Below, piece by piece: positions 34,933 to 43,544 of a stretch of 64,000 bases of DNA. This stretch comes from Neisseria sicca. Its GTDB lineage: Bacteria; Pseudomonadota; Gammaproteobacteria; Burkholderiales; Neisseriaceae. Every line of letters starts with the position of its first letter. Position 1 is the first letter of the stretch. Where the stretch lies: contig NZ_CP072524.1 of NCBI RefSeq assembly GCF_017753665.1, forward strand, positions 1,426,001-1,490,000. The letters run 5' to 3'. The notes below the pieces were generated by a model. It saw nothing but the letters and a program-made list of their open reading frames with translations, searched no databases and had not been told where the DNA came from. A program made the translations under genes and the position numbers.

Positions 34933-36264
34933 TTATGCTTTTTTCTTGAGCGCGGCGTTTAGGACGCATCCTAAAATAAAGCCGACGGTTGCGGGCAGCA
35001 GCCAGCCCAGTCCGACGTTGTAAAGCGGCAGTGCGCCGTTGATGTCGGCGGCGACTTCTTCGCTGAAACCGAACGCGGCTTTATAGGCATCGAGCAAACC
35101 GACTGCCAGCGTCGCCATCATGGTGCAGAAATAGACGATGCGGCTGCCGCCGAACAGTTTGTGTAGGAAGACCAGCAGGATGATGACGATGGTCAGCGGA
35201 TACAGCAGCATCAGCATCGGAATGGAGAAGGTTAGGATGGAGGACAGGCCTTTGTTCGCCAACGCCATAGACACGACCGTATTGATGACAACGAACATTT
35301 TGTAAGGAATGCCGGGACACAGACGGTTGAAATATTCGGAACACGATGTAATCAGTCCGACGGCGGTACTCAAGCAGGCGAGCAGGACGATGGCGCCCAA
35401 GAGGATATTGCCAGGTACGCCGAAATAGAAATTCGCGGTTTTCGACAACACTTCCGCGCCGTTTTCCTGAAGTCCCAAGCCTGCCACGCTGGTCGCGCCC
35501 ATATAGCCGATGAAGAGGTACACCAGTGCCAGACAAGATGCGGCGACAATGCCTGAAACGGTGGTCGTCCGCAACAGCTCAGAGCGGTTGTCCACGCCCA
35601 TCGCACGCACAGCGTCAATGACGATAATGGAGAACACCAGCGAAGCGAGTGCGTCCATTGTGCCGTAGCCTTCCAAAATGCCTTTTATGAACGGACGAAG
35701 GGCAAAATCGCCTTGCGCCGCCGCAGGAACACCCATCGGATTCAGAGCGGCATAGCCGACCAAAACGGCAATCGTCAAAAGCAATACGGGTGTCAGAATT
35801 TTACCGATACGGTCCACCAGTTTGCCCGGCGACATCGACAGCCAATGCGCCACGCTGAAAAACGCCACGCTGAACGCCGCCAGCCCGACTGTTTTCTGGC
35901 TTTCATTCAAAAACGGCGCAACGGCAATCTCAAACGACACCGTCGCCGTACGCGGCATGGCAAACAAAGGTCCGATGGACAAATACAGCGCGACGGCAAA
36001 CGCCACGCCGTACCAAGGCGCAACCCTCGAAGCCAGCGCCTGAACATCGCGCGAGCCTGAATAGCCGATGGCAATCACGCCCAACAGCGGCAAGCCCGCG
36101 CCGGTCAACAGAAAACCTATCATCGCAGAAAGCCAGTTTTCCCCCGCCTGTTGTCCGAGATAAGCAGGAAAAATCAGATTGCCCGCACCAAAAAACAAAG
36201 CGAACAACATCAAACCAACCGCCCACAGCGAGGCTTTACGGTTGAGCGGGGAAACACTGTTCAT
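34933..36264 (-). CDS. brnQ: Branched-chain amino acid transporter BrnQ/LIVCS
   Basis: Sodium- or proton-coupled importer of Leu, Ile and Val. The 443-residue product has about twelve hydrophobic segments. The family N-terminus LMLFALFFGAGNLIFPAYLG (residues about 17-36) is clear, with GYGTMDALASLVFSIIVIDAVR (about 195-216) and STAVGLITSCSEYF (about 290). Full length. A CREE interrupted by an AT-rich repeat lies directly upstream and may affect expression. Confidence 0.95.
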   Translation of the reverse strand: MNSVSPLNRKASLWAVGLMLFALFFGAGNLIFPAYLGQQAGENWLSAMIGFLLTGAGLPLLGVIAIGYSGSRDVQALASRVAPWYGVAFAVALYLSIGPLFAMPRTATVSFEIAVAPFLNESQKTVGLAAFSVAFFSVAHWLSMSPGKLVDRIGKILTPVLLLTIAVLVGYAALNPMGVPAAAQGDFALRPFIKGILEGYGTMDALASLVFSIIVIDAVRAMGVDNRSELLRTTTVSGIVAASCLALVYLFIGYMGATSVAGLGLQENGAEVLSKTANFYFGVPGNILLGAIVLLACLSTAVGLITSCSEYFNRLCPGIPYKMFVVINTVVSMALANKGLSSILTFSIPMLMLLYPLTIVIILLVFLHKLFGGSRIVYFCTMMATLAVGLLDAYKAAFGFSEEVAADINGALPLYNVGLGWLLPATVGFILGCVLNAALKKKA

Positions 36265-36283
36265 AAATTCGTACCTGTTTGTT

Positions 36284-36625
36284 TATATTGGATTAACTTT
36301 AAACCAGTACGGCGTTGCCTTGCCTTAGCTCAAAGAGAACGATTCTCTAAGATGCTGAAGCACCAAGTGAATCGGTTCCGTACTATCTGTACTGTCTGCG
36401 GCTTCGTCGCCTTGTCCTGATTTAAATTTAATCCACTGAGACCTTTGCAAAAATAGTCTATTAACGAAATTTGACGCATAAAAATGCGCCAAAAAATCTT
36501 CAATTGACTAAAACCTTCCTAATATTGAGCAAAAAGTAGGAAAAATCAGCAAGGTTTTGCATTTTGAAAATGAGATTGAGCATAAAATTTTAGTAACCTA
36601 TGTTATTGCAAAGGTCTCCACTATA
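36284..36625. mobile_element. Long-form CREE split by an AT-rich repeat
   Basis: CREE sequence runs from TATATTGGATTAAC (36284) through the long-form internal segment (around 36330-36385, absent from the short copies; this segment carries an IHF site in known CREEs) to AATCCACT (36437). It resumes as CACTATA (36619-36625). The 181-bp insertion between them leaves a 4-base duplication, CACT. One end of the CREE inverted repeat is therefore split. Confidence 0.9.
36438..36618. repeat. 181-bp AT-rich repeat (MITE-like), copy 1
   Basis: Starts GAGACCTTTGCAA and ends with the inverted TTGCAAAGGTCTC. No ORF. In size and composition it resembles the neisserial ATR repeat and looks like a non-autonomous element. 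A second copy lies at 53200-53380 in the opposite orientation. Confidence 0.88.
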
Positions 36626-36674
36626 TAAAGGGCAGTTGATGGAAATGGGTATGGGTTTGCCAAGCGTGAAATCA

Positions 36675-37562
36675 TCATGCCGTTTCGTCTTCAACATCGG
36701 CGGAGGGGTCGTCTGAAACGCCCTCTTCCGCTTCCGGGCGTTCTAAATTTTCCTGTTTCAGGCTGATTTCGATTTCGCCGTAGCTGTCCGGCTGGACGAT
36801 GCGGACCAAACCTTCTTTGGCAAGCTCCAACAGTGCGATGAAATTGACGACCACATACGCCGCGCCCTGCTCCGGTTTGAACAAATCGCTGAATTTGCAT
36901 ATCCCGCTCTCGTTCAGACGACGTAAAACCGCCGTCATCTGCGCGCGTACGGAAATGGTTTCCTGAATCACTTCATGGCTGCGCGTATGTTTCGCCCGCG
37001 ACAAAATGCCCAGCCACGCCTGCGTCAAATCGGCAACATACACCTCCGGCAGCTTCGCCTCAACCGCGATTTCCAACGGCAGATACGCCCAAGCAAAATC
37101 CCGTCCTGCGCGCGGCAACGCATCCAAACCCTGCGCCGCCAGCTTCATCTGTTCATAAGCCAAAAGGCGGCGCACCAGCTCGGCACGCGGATCCGCCTCC
37201 TCATCCTCGACCTCTTCGGGACGCGGCAGAAGCAGGCGCGATTTGATTTCAATCAGCATCGCCGCCATCAAAAGATATTCCGCCGCCAAATCAAACTGAT
37301 ACGTTTCCATTTGGGCGATATAGTGCAGATATTGCTCGGTAATCTTCACCATCGGAATATCGAGAACGTCGATATTTTGTTTGCGGATCAGGTAAAGCAG
37401 CAAATCCAACGGCCCTTGGAAGCTGCTTAAGACAACCTTCAAAGCATCGGGCGGAATAAACAAATCCTGCGGCAAATCGGTAACGGGCTGACCGAATACC
37501 CACGCGACCGTGTGTTCAGACGACGTTGCCGCAGCGGGAGAGATAAGGTGTTCTGAAGGCAT
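36675..37562 (-). CDS. scpA: Segregation and condensation protein A
   Basis: Kleisin subunit that bridges SMC heads in chromosome condensation. The 295-residue product has the N-terminal ScpA motif LSSFQGPLDLLLYLIRKQNIDVLDIPM (split about 46-73) and EYLLMAAMLIEIKSRLLLP (about 98-116). A C-terminal winged-helix region (FSDLFKPEQGAAYVVVNFIALLELAKEGLV, split about 222-253) follows. scpB is not adjacent. An in-frame uptake-sequence core encodes part of the acidic C-terminal tail. Confidence 0.93.
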   Translation of the reverse strand: MPSEHLISPAAATSSEHTVAWVFGQPVTDLPQDLFIPPDALKVVLSSFQGPLDLLLYLIRKQNIDVLDIPMVKITEQYLHYIAQMETYQFDLAAEYLLMAAMLIEIKSRLLLPRPEEVEDEEADPRAELVRRLLAYEQMKLAAQGLDALPRAGRDFAWAYLPLEIAVEAKLPEVYVADLTQAWLGILSRAKHTRSHEVIQETISVRAQMTAVLRRLNESGICKFSDLFKPEQGAAYVVVNFIALLELAKEGLVRIVQPDSYGEIEISLKQENLERPEAEEGVSDDPSADVEDETA

Positions 37563-37668
37563 GATTAGAGGGGCTTTTTCTTTTTTAGGTTCGATGGATG
37601 GTTAATCAATAACGGGGTCATCTGAAAACACAGCGGGGTTCGCCAAAACAAGTGCGGCAAAACAAAAA

Positions 37669-37887
37669 TCAGCCTTTTTTGCGTTGGCTTTTCAAAGAAG
37701 CGATGGCGATAGCAAGCGTTTGCGCCAACGCCATGCCCAGCAGTGGCAAAGCGGCGAAAAACGAACCGATCAGCACTGTAACGGCATCGCGGGAAAACAC
37801 AAAACCATCGCACGCCAGCATCGAAATTATCCAAGCCAATAGCAACATCCACTCGCAGCCGACCAAAAACCAAATCATCCCGACCAA
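37669..37887 (-). CDS. Small membrane protein, unknown
   Basis: Up to 72 residues from TTG 37887, or 69 from ATG 37878. Two hydrophobic segments (FLVGCEWMLLLAWIISML, and VLIGSFFAALPLLGMALAQT) and a basic C-terminal tail (SLKSQRKKG). It follows the next small ORF in the same frame, separated only by TGA and a few codons. No family recognised. A competing ORF in another frame (37565-37903) lacks membrane character and is rejected. Confidence 0.5.
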   Translation of the reverse strand: MVGMIWFLVGCEWMLLLAWIISMLACDGFVFSRDAVTVLIGSFFAALPLLGMALAQTLAIAIASLKSQRKKG

Positions 37888-37899
37888 GCAGCGTTTGCG

Positions 37900-38127
37900 T
37901 CATTTAATGATGGCAGCGTGCAAAAGGCTGAATATCGGAACGGACAGGAAAGGATAAAGGAAATTGGGAAACGGCCGCGGATAGCCATCCTGAAAACACA
38001 AATAATCGCCCGACTGCATGTCGCATCCCATTGCGCCAAACATCGGATCGACGGCATACATCAACACGCCGAACCACACCGCATAAATCAGGCTACCGAT
38101 AAAATAGGCTTTAAAAAATCGGGTCAT
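37900..38127 (-). CDS. Small membrane protein, unknown
   Basis: 75 residues from ATG 38127 (MTRFFKAYF), with a hydrophobic N-terminal segment (FIGSLIYAVWFGVLMYAV), a central Cys/Asp-rich loop and a C-terminal hydrophobic stretch (FLYPFLSVPIFSLLHAAII). It begins one base beyond the tcdA stop and is probably in its transcript. Its stop (TGA) is in frame with the next small membrane ORF. Function not recognised. Confidence 0.55.
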   Translation of the reverse strand: MTRFFKAYFIGSLIYAVWFGVLMYAVDPMFGAMGCDMQSGDYLCFQDGYPRPFPNFLYPFLSVPIFSLLHAAIIK

Positions 38128-38128
38128 C

Positions 38129-38905
38129 TCATTTCCGTCCCGCAATATGTTCCACCGCCGCCTGCACACAATACAGCCCAAACGAAGCCGTCACCAGCAT
38201 ACTCGCCCCGTAGCCCGCGCAGGACAGCCCTTGCGGCGCGGCATCGGTCGAACACGCTTCGCCCGATTGCGGCGGCGTAATGTTTTCAGTCGAGAACACA
38301 CACGGCACGCGCATTTTTTCTTTGGTATCGCGGCTGAAGCCGTAGCGTTTGCGCAAGGTGTAGCGCAGGTTGGCAAGCAGCGGGTCGTGGGTTACGCGGC
38401 TCAAATCGGCGGTTTGAATCAACGCCGGATTTTTCTGTCCGCCCGCGCCGCCACTGAGGATAAACGGCTGTTTGTGTTGCACAAAATAAGCCACCATCGC
38501 CGCCTTGACGCGAACTTGATCTATCGCGTCGATCACAAAGTCGAAAGGTCGTCTGAAAAGCGTTTCCAGATTGTCTTCCGTCACAAAATCCTCGATTTCC
38601 TCCACTTCACATTGCGGATTGATTTGGGCAATGCGTTCGCGCAACGCCGTCACCTTCGCCTTGCCGAAATCATCGGTCAAAGCGTGCAATTGGCGGTTGA
38701 CATTGGACTCGGCGACGTTGTCCAAATCAATCAAGGTCAAACGACCGATGCCCGTCCGCGCCAAAGCCTCCACTGCCCAAGAGCCTACCCCGCCCACGCC
38801 GACCACGCAGACGTGTGCGCGCGAAAACCGCTCCAGTGCTTCATCTCCGTAGAGTCTGGCAATACCGCCGAAACGGCGCGAAGGAAGAAAAACGGTGTCG
38901 TTCAT
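38129..38905 (-). CDS. tcdA: tRNA threonylcarbamoyladenosine dehydratase
   Basis: ATP-dependent E1-like enzyme that cyclises t6A37 of tRNA to ct6A. 258 residues from ATG 38905 (MNDTVFLPSRRFGGIARLYG); TTG 38911 is an alternative. The Rossmann/ATP motif is VCVVGVGGVGSWAVEALARTG (split about 32-52) and the E1-like segments are LIDLDNVAESNVNRQ (about 58-72) and FVIDAIDQVRVK. The C-terminal part includes GAGGQKNPALIQTADLSR. Full length for TcdA/CsdL. No csd genes are adjacent. Confidence 0.94.
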   Translation of the reverse strand: MNDTVFLPSRRFGGIARLYGDEALERFSRAHVCVVGVGGVGSWAVEALARTGIGRLTLIDLDNVAESNVNRQLHALTDDFGKAKVTALRERIAQINPQCEVEEIEDFVTEDNLETLFRRPFDFVIDAIDQVRVKAAMVAYFVQHKQPFILSGGAGGQKNPALIQTADLSRVTHDPLLANLRYTLRKRYGFSRDTKEKMRVPCVFSTENITPPQSGEACSTDAAPQGLSCAGYGASMLVTASFGLYCVQAAVEHIAGRK

Positions 38906-39021
38906 ACCCAACCTTGTGATATATCAATAAATGAATGAAAATCAACGCAAAACGCTGCGGACGAATGCGACACATATTATACTGGAAAGCAGACGGGCTG
39001 TTGCAGCAGCCCGAAAGAGTC

Positions 39022-39027
39022 TATAAT
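39022..39027 (+). promoter_or_regulatory. -10 element before uspA
   Basis: Perfect TATAAT. The -35 is weak (TTGCAG at 39001-39006, 15-base spacing), which would suit an activated promoter. The ribosome site AAAGGAG (39084-39091 area) precedes ATG 39099. Confidence 0.5.
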
Positions 39028-39098
39028 CGTTTCATATCGGACCCTTCCCAACCGCATGAAACAAAGTGCCGCCTGCGGCGCAAAAAGGAGAATGAACT

Positions 39099-39563
39099 AT
39101 GTACAAACATCTGGTTGTAGCCGTTGACGGCAGCGAAACTTCCCTCAACGCCCTGAAACACGCCGCCGAGTTAGCAAGCGTCAACAACGCCCGCCTGACT
39201 TTGGTACACGTCGCCAACCCCGCCGAATACATGGCGCTCGCCCCCGAATTCCTGCAACACGAAAGCTACGAAGCCGCCGCCGTCGCCCAAGGCAACGAAG
39301 TCTTGGACTTCGCTGAAAAAACCGCCCGCGAAAACGGCGTGGAAAACATTGTCAAACACCTGCTGGTAGCTAACAAAGGCGCGCGCGAAATGGCGCAGGA
39401 TTTGGTCGATTACGCCGATGAAAACGGCGCCGACCTGCTGGTACTCGGCACACACGGCCGCACCGGTCTGATGCACCTCCTGATGGGCAGCTTCGCCGAA
39501 ACCGTAATGCGCCAAAGCCACCTGCCGCTTCTGATTATCCGCAGCAAAGCGGAAGAAGCGTAA
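39099..39563 (+). CDS. Universal stress protein UspA family
   Basis: Cytoplasmic nucleotide-binding stress protein of 154 residues, one Usp domain. N-terminal HLVVAVDGSETSLNAL (4-19) and the C-terminal ATP-binding loop VLGTHGRTGLMHLLMGSFAETVMRQS (split about 116-141, the G-2x-G-9x-GS pattern) are complete. It is preceded by AAAGGAGAATGAACT and followed by an uptake-sequence hairpin, so monocistronic. Confidence 0.93.
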   Translation: MYKHLVVAVDGSETSLNALKHAAELASVNNARLTLVHVANPAEYMALAPEFLQHESYEAAAVAQGNEVLDFAEKTARENGVENIVKHLLVANKGAREMAQDLVDYADENGADLLVLGTHGRTGLMHLLMGSFAETVMRQSHLPLLIIRSKAEEA

Positions 39564-39582
39564 GGGTTTGCCCTATTGAAGA

Positions 39583-39625
39583 AGGTCGTCTGAAATCTCA
39601 AACTAAGATTTTCAGACGACCTTCT
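39583..39625. terminator. Terminator hairpin after uspA
   Basis: Inverted uptake-sequence pair 19 bases past the uspA stop. Confidence 0.72.
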
Positions 39626-39738
39626 TTCATCTTATTTCAAATAGGTTTTACGAATTATTGATTATAATCATGAAATTCGTAATATCATTCACCTATACCA
39701 ATAAATAACTTCTTCCCCAAACCAAACCCATAACAAAA

Positions 39739-39780
39739 AGGTCGTCTGAAAACCAAAATCCGGTTTTCAGACGACCTTTG
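39739..39780. terminator. Terminator hairpin after Nramp-like gene
   Basis: Inverted uptake-sequence pair past the 3' end of the minus-strand transporter. Confidence 0.7.
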
Positions 39781-39792
39781 TTTTGATCTGGC

Positions 39793-41064
39793 TTACTTAG
39801 GTGCAGCCAAGATGCCGGTCAGGTTCAATAGGAACAATACCGTAAACCCGGTCAGGTAAATCAAGCCGAGGATGGCGAGGAGGTCCATACCTGCCGTCAG
39901 CTTGTGGCGTTTGTCGCCTTTGACGAGGCGGTAGTTCAACCAAGCGAACACGGGGGCAGAAACGAAGGCGGTAATCATGGCGAATTTGAGCAGCTCCGCC
40001 ATCGCGCTGTTGAACCAGAAAATCACTGCCAAACCCGTACCTGCGACCCAAACGTTCCAGGCAAACAGTTCGACGTTGCCCGTTTTGTCTTTGCCACGCA
40101 GCAGGCGCACCGGCTCGGCAATCGCGCGTGCGTAACCGTCCACTACGGTAATCGTCGTGCCGTACATACAGGCGAAGGCAATGAATGCAACCATCGGACG
40201 CGACCAGTCGCCGATGGTGACGGCGTACATATTAATCAGTTGACCGACGTATTTTCCGCCTGCCATTTGCACTGCCTCACCGTTGCCGTACTGCACATAC
40301 GCGCCCAAGGCGAGGAAGACGACTGCCAACACCGCGCTGGTGATGTAGCCGACGTTGAAGTCGAAAATACCGTCGCGGTAACTGGAAGGATTGATGCGTT
40401 GTTTTTCAGTAACCCACAATGAGTTGATCGCTGAAATTTCAATCGGCGCGGGCATCCAGCCCATCAGCGCGATTAAGAAGCCCAAGCCTGCCAGTGTCCA
40501 TGGGGTAGGTTCGATAAAGTCGGGCTTCATCTGCATGCCGCGCGACATGGCGATGGCGGCGGCGGCGACTGTGGCAATCGTCAGGCTGACGATGATGATT
40601 TTGGAAACGTTGTCCAAGGCTTTGTAGCGTCCGCTCGCCAAGATAATCAGACAGGAAGCCATAATCAGCGCGGAGATTGCGCCGACATTCAGCGTCAGCG
40701 AAGGAATTGCCATTTTGACGATGGCAGCGGTCACGATGGCGACCGCACCCGCGTTAATCGTTGCCGATACGACGCATAAAATCAAGAATACCCACAAGTA
40801 AACGCGGCTTTTCTCCGCATAGCCTTCAATCAGGCTTTTGCCCGTATCCAGCGTGTAATGCGCGCTGAAACGGAAAAACGGGTATTTGAAGAGGTTGGTC
40901 AAAATAATAATCAATGCAAGCTGCCAGCCGTAAAGCGCGCCCGCCTGCGTCGAGGCAATCAGGTGCGAGCCGCCGACCGCCGCCGAAGCCATCATGATTC
41001 CAGGCCCCAGAGCGTTGATTTTGCTTTTCCAAGTCGAAGCGTGTGTGTGTTGTTCAGACATCAT
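39793..41064 (-). CDS. Nramp-related transporter lacking the canonical metal motif
   Basis: 423-residue inner-membrane protein with about eleven hydrophobic segments and overall Nramp-like arrangement. In Nramp/MntH proteins segment 1 carries DPGN and segment 6 carries MPH, which bind Mn(II)/Fe(II). Here the equivalent positions read LGPGIMMASAAVGGSHL (about 19-35) and GWMPAPIEIS (about 212), so the metal-ligating Asp, Asn and His are absent. The substrate may be a different ion or solute. A segment-10-like region around DGYARAIAEP is present. No metal-regulator site was recognised upstream. Confidence 0.75.
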   Translation of the reverse strand: MMSEQHTHASTWKSKINALGPGIMMASAAVGGSHLIASTQAGALYGWQLALIIILTNLFKYPFFRFSAHYTLDTGKSLIEGYAEKSRVYLWVFLILCVVSATINAGAVAIVTAAIVKMAIPSLTLNVGAISALIMASCLIILASGRYKALDNVSKIIIVSLTIATVAAAAIAMSRGMQMKPDFIEPTPWTLAGLGFLIALMGWMPAPIEISAINSLWVTEKQRINPSSYRDGIFDFNVGYITSAVLAVVFLALGAYVQYGNGEAVQMAGGKYVGQLINMYAVTIGDWSRPMVAFIAFACMYGTTITVVDGYARAIAEPVRLLRGKDKTGNVELFAWNVWVAGTGLAVIFWFNSAMAELLKFAMITAFVSAPVFAWLNYRLVKGDKRHKLTAGMDLLAILGLIYLTGFTVLFLLNLTGILAAPK

Positions 41065-41617
41065 TCTCTCCGTCTTTTTTCAGACGACCTTCACAAAAAA
41101 AAGGCGTATTTTAACGTAAATCAAGAGATTATCTAACAGACATTTCGGATATTTCATGCCGAAATATGTTAAAAATAAGCTGTACCGAATCGAAAATATC
41201 CAATTATCAGCATTTTGTGGCTAGAAACCTTTTTCAGACGACCTTGTATCGCTTTTTATACCCAATCAGGGCAGCACCCGAAAAACAACATACTTAATAT
41301 CTAATTTGGGGTTAGTGTTGTGCAGAGGCTTTCAGGTACTTACTTTGATGATAAACTTTTATAAAAAAATCAATACCCGAAAATAAAAGAAAAACAATAA
41401 AATAAGTTATTTTGTTATGATAAATTTTCAACTTATTTAATTTCGTACAACCAGAATAACCCTTCCCGAAAATTTCTTTGTATAGCTTTGCATATCTGCA
41501 TATTGTATATTTTTTCGGAACGGATAAAATATGTTCTGCTTTCAAAACAAAGCAAGGATGGCGCCGGATAGTCCACGCCACACATCACTCTTTTCTCACT
41601 TTATGGAGTAATACCAG
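41065..41617. other. Long A/T-rich intergenic region
   Basis: 553 bases between divergent genes. Besides two uptake-sequence cores (41080-41090 and 41233-41244) no gene is supported. One minus-strand ORF (41312-41581) has no ribosome site or recognisable family. The last bases hold TATGGAG, the ribosome site of the acp-like gene. Confidence 0.6.
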
Positions 41618-41989
41618 ATGAAATTCTTATCTGCCGCTATTGTAGCCGTTCTGACTGCCGGTGTTTCCATGACTGCCGCTGCCGCTCCTGCTGGCTACGT
41701 TCCTTACAAATGCGACAACGGTAAAAAACTGAATGTCGTTTACGAATTTGACCGCAGTGGTAATGCAGTAGGCGCATCTGCAAATGCAGCAGGCAAACAA
41801 ATCAGCCTGCGCGTTGACAAACGCCAATCAGACAGCACTGGTACAACCTTCACCAACAAACGCGGCTTCTCTATGTCTGCCGGTTACATCGACAAAAACA
41901 CCCACACCACTTCCGAAGTTGTGGGCGTAACCGACTCACGCAACCGCTTCATCGTGAAAAACTGCGAACCTGTTAACATCGACCGCTAA
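41618..41989 (+). CDS. ACP-like surface protein / lysozyme inhibitor family
   Basis: 123-residue secreted protein with a clear signal peptide (cleavage near AAAAPAG, residue about 24). The mature part has two cysteines, in YKCDNGKKLNVVYEFD and VKNCEP, which probably form the disulfide of the MliC-like beta-barrel. The pattern (Y-C-x-x-G-K-K start, central polar strands, C-terminal N/D-C-x-P) resembles the adhesin complex protein (ACP) of meningococcus and gonococcus, an adhesin and C-type lysozyme inhibitor. The resemblance is by pattern only. Monocistronic, ended by a hairpin later split by an IS copy. Confidence 0.75.
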   Translation: MKFLSAAIVAVLTAGVSMTAAAAPAGYVPYKCDNGKKLNVVYEFDRSGNAVGASANAAGKQISLRVDKRQSDSTGTTFTNKRGFSMSAGYIDKNTHTTSEVVGVTDSRNRFIVKNCEPVNIDR

Positions 41990-42015
41990 TAACGGAACGA
42001 TTTGAGATTTAAAAC

Positions 42016-42050
42016 AGGTCGTCTGAAATCTAAACAAGGTTTCAGACGAC
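42016..42050. terminator. Terminator hairpin after acp-like gene, cut by IS
   Basis: Inverted uptake-sequence pair; the IS copy inserted after GAC of the right arm. The IS end (CTT) happens to rebuild part of the core. Confidence 0.7.
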
Positions 42051-43130
42051 CTTGGATTCGGATTTCAAGTGCAACACTAGTGTATCAGTGGTTTGAACAG
42101 ATTCAAGAATAAAACACTTGGCGTTTCGTAGCCAAGTGTTTTTCTTGGCCGGTGGTTCAACTCATCTTGAACCCTGCGTATCTCCCGATCGCTGATGTTT
42201 CGGAAATCGGTTTGCTTGGGGAAATATTGTCGGATGAGTCCGTTGGTGTTCTCATTCAGCCCTTTCTCCCAAGAATGGTAGGGGCGGCAAAAATAAGTCT
42301 CCGCTTTCAATGCTTTGGCTATTTTGGTGTGTTGGTAAAATTCTTTACCGTTGTCCATGGTGATGGTGTGGACTCTGGCTTTATGTGCCCTTAATACCCT
42401 AATGGCTGCCAGAGCAGTGTCTTCGGCTTTGAGGCTGTCCAATTTGCAGATGATGGTGTAGCGGGTAACGCGTTCGACCAAGGTCAGTAATGCGCTTTTC
42501 TGTCCTTTGCCGACGATGGTGTCGGCTTCCCAATCGCCGATGCGGGCTTTCTGGTCGACGATGGCGGGTCGGTTTTCTATGCCGACGCGGTTGGGCACTT
42601 TGCCTCTGGTCCATGTGCTGCCGTAGCGTTTGCGGTAGGGTTTGCTGCATATTCTGAGGTGTTGCCACAAGGTGCCGCCGTTGCTTTTGTCTTGGCGGAG
42701 GTAGCGGTAAATGGTGCTGTGGTGGAGTGTTATCCCGTGATGTTTGCGCAGGTAGGCGCATACTTGTTCGGGACTGAGTTTGCGGCGGATAAGGGTGTCG
42801 ATGTGTTGAATCAGCTGCGAATCAAGCTTATAGGGCTTTCGCTTACGCTGTTTGATAGTCCGGCTCTGCTTCTGTGCTTTTTCGGCACTGTATTGCTGCC
42901 CTTGGGTGCGGTGCCGTCTGATTTCGCGGCTGATGGTGCTTTTGTGGCGGTTAAGCTGTTTGGCGATTTCTGTGACGGTGCAGTGGCGGGACAGGTATTG
43001 GATATGGTATCGTTCGTCTTGGGTCAGTTGTGTGTAGCTCATGGCAATCTTTCTTGCAGGAAAGGCCGTATGCTACCGCATACTGGCCTTTTTCTGTTAG
43101 GGAAAGTTGCACTTCAAATGCGAATCCGCC
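42051..43130 (-). mobile_element. IS30-family element (IS1655-like), copy 1
   Basis: 1080 bp. Outer ends read GGCGGATTCGCATTTGAAG and CTTGGATTCGGATTTCAAG (relative to transposase orientation), an imperfect inverted repeat leading to GTGCAAC. A 3-base target duplication, GAC, sits at 42048-42050 and 43131-43133. Confidence 0.88.
42077..43042 (-). CDS. IS30-family transposase
   Basis: 321 residues. An N-terminal HTH (YTQLTQDERYHIQYLSRH, then TVTEIAKQLNRHKSTISREI) is followed by the DDE catalytic core: IGDWEADTIVG, VHTITMDNGKEF and ENTNGLIRQYFPK with the final Glu region NHRPRKTLGY. Intact and nearly identical to the copy at 60651-61616, so recently active. Confidence 0.95.
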   Translation of the reverse strand: MSYTQLTQDERYHIQYLSRHCTVTEIAKQLNRHKSTISREIRRHRTQGQQYSAEKAQKQSRTIKQRKRKPYKLDSQLIQHIDTLIRRKLSPEQVCAYLRKHHGITLHHSTIYRYLRQDKSNGGTLWQHLRICSKPYRKRYGSTWTRGKVPNRVGIENRPAIVDQKARIGDWEADTIVGKGQKSALLTLVERVTRYTIICKLDSLKAEDTALAAIRVLRAHKARVHTITMDNGKEFYQHTKIAKALKAETYFCRPYHSWEKGLNENTNGLIRQYFPKQTDFRNISDREIRRVQDELNHRPRKTLGYETPSVLFLNLFKPLIH

Positions 43131-43288
43131 GACCTATTGTTTTATCTGTCCTTTTAAAATCTTTCAATCCGATTTCAGCTACTTATCCGGTCGTGTAAAA
43201 TAGATATACCGCTGATGAATTCAGCACAGTCAGCGTATCGTCAAGCTAAGCCTTTTTGAGTTTTAAATTTTAATGAGGAAGCGCATTA

Positions 43289-43485
43289 TTATCCTGCGAC
43301 GGTAAAACTAAGATCAGCATGGCGCTCTTCATCGCTCAGCAGAGTATCAAAATATAGTGGATTAACTTTAAACCAGTACGGCGTTGCCTCGCCTTGCCGT
43401 ACTATCTGTACTGTCTGCGGCTTCGTCGCCTTGTCCTGATTTAAATTTAATCCACTATAAAAAATTTCCTGAACGACAACCATAC
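43289..43485 (-). pseudogene. Small ORF interrupted by CREE
   Basis: Left of the CREE the minus strand reads ...YFDTLLSDEERHADLSFTVAG-stop; right of it, MVVVQEIF. Removing the CREE and one TA joins them in frame as QEIFYFDTLLS, about 29 residues. It looks like the remnant of a gene hit by the element; the parent family is not recognised. Confidence 0.35.
43353..43459. mobile_element. Correia repeat element (CREE), short form
   Basis: 107 bp, TATAGTGG ... CCACTATA, nearly identical to the copy at 6518. Inserted at a TA dinucleotide in a small ORF, about 85 bases upstream of the DUF1289 gene. Confidence 0.93.
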
Positions 43486-43544
43486 ATAGCCGAAACCTTA
43501 CTCCTTGGCTATACTCTTTCAGACGACCTCTCAATACCCGCATC

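Noticed and set aside
37565..37903. 112-codon minus-strand ORF starting with ATGA overlap after the small membrane gene
   Set aside because: Its translation is a Cys/Arg/Phe-rich jumble with no membrane pattern, whereas another frame of the same DNA encodes a clear two-helix membrane protein.
41312..41581. 89-codon minus-strand ORF in the Nramp-acp gap
   Set aside because: No ribosome site or recognisable family; A/T-rich intergenic DNA gives such frames by chance.
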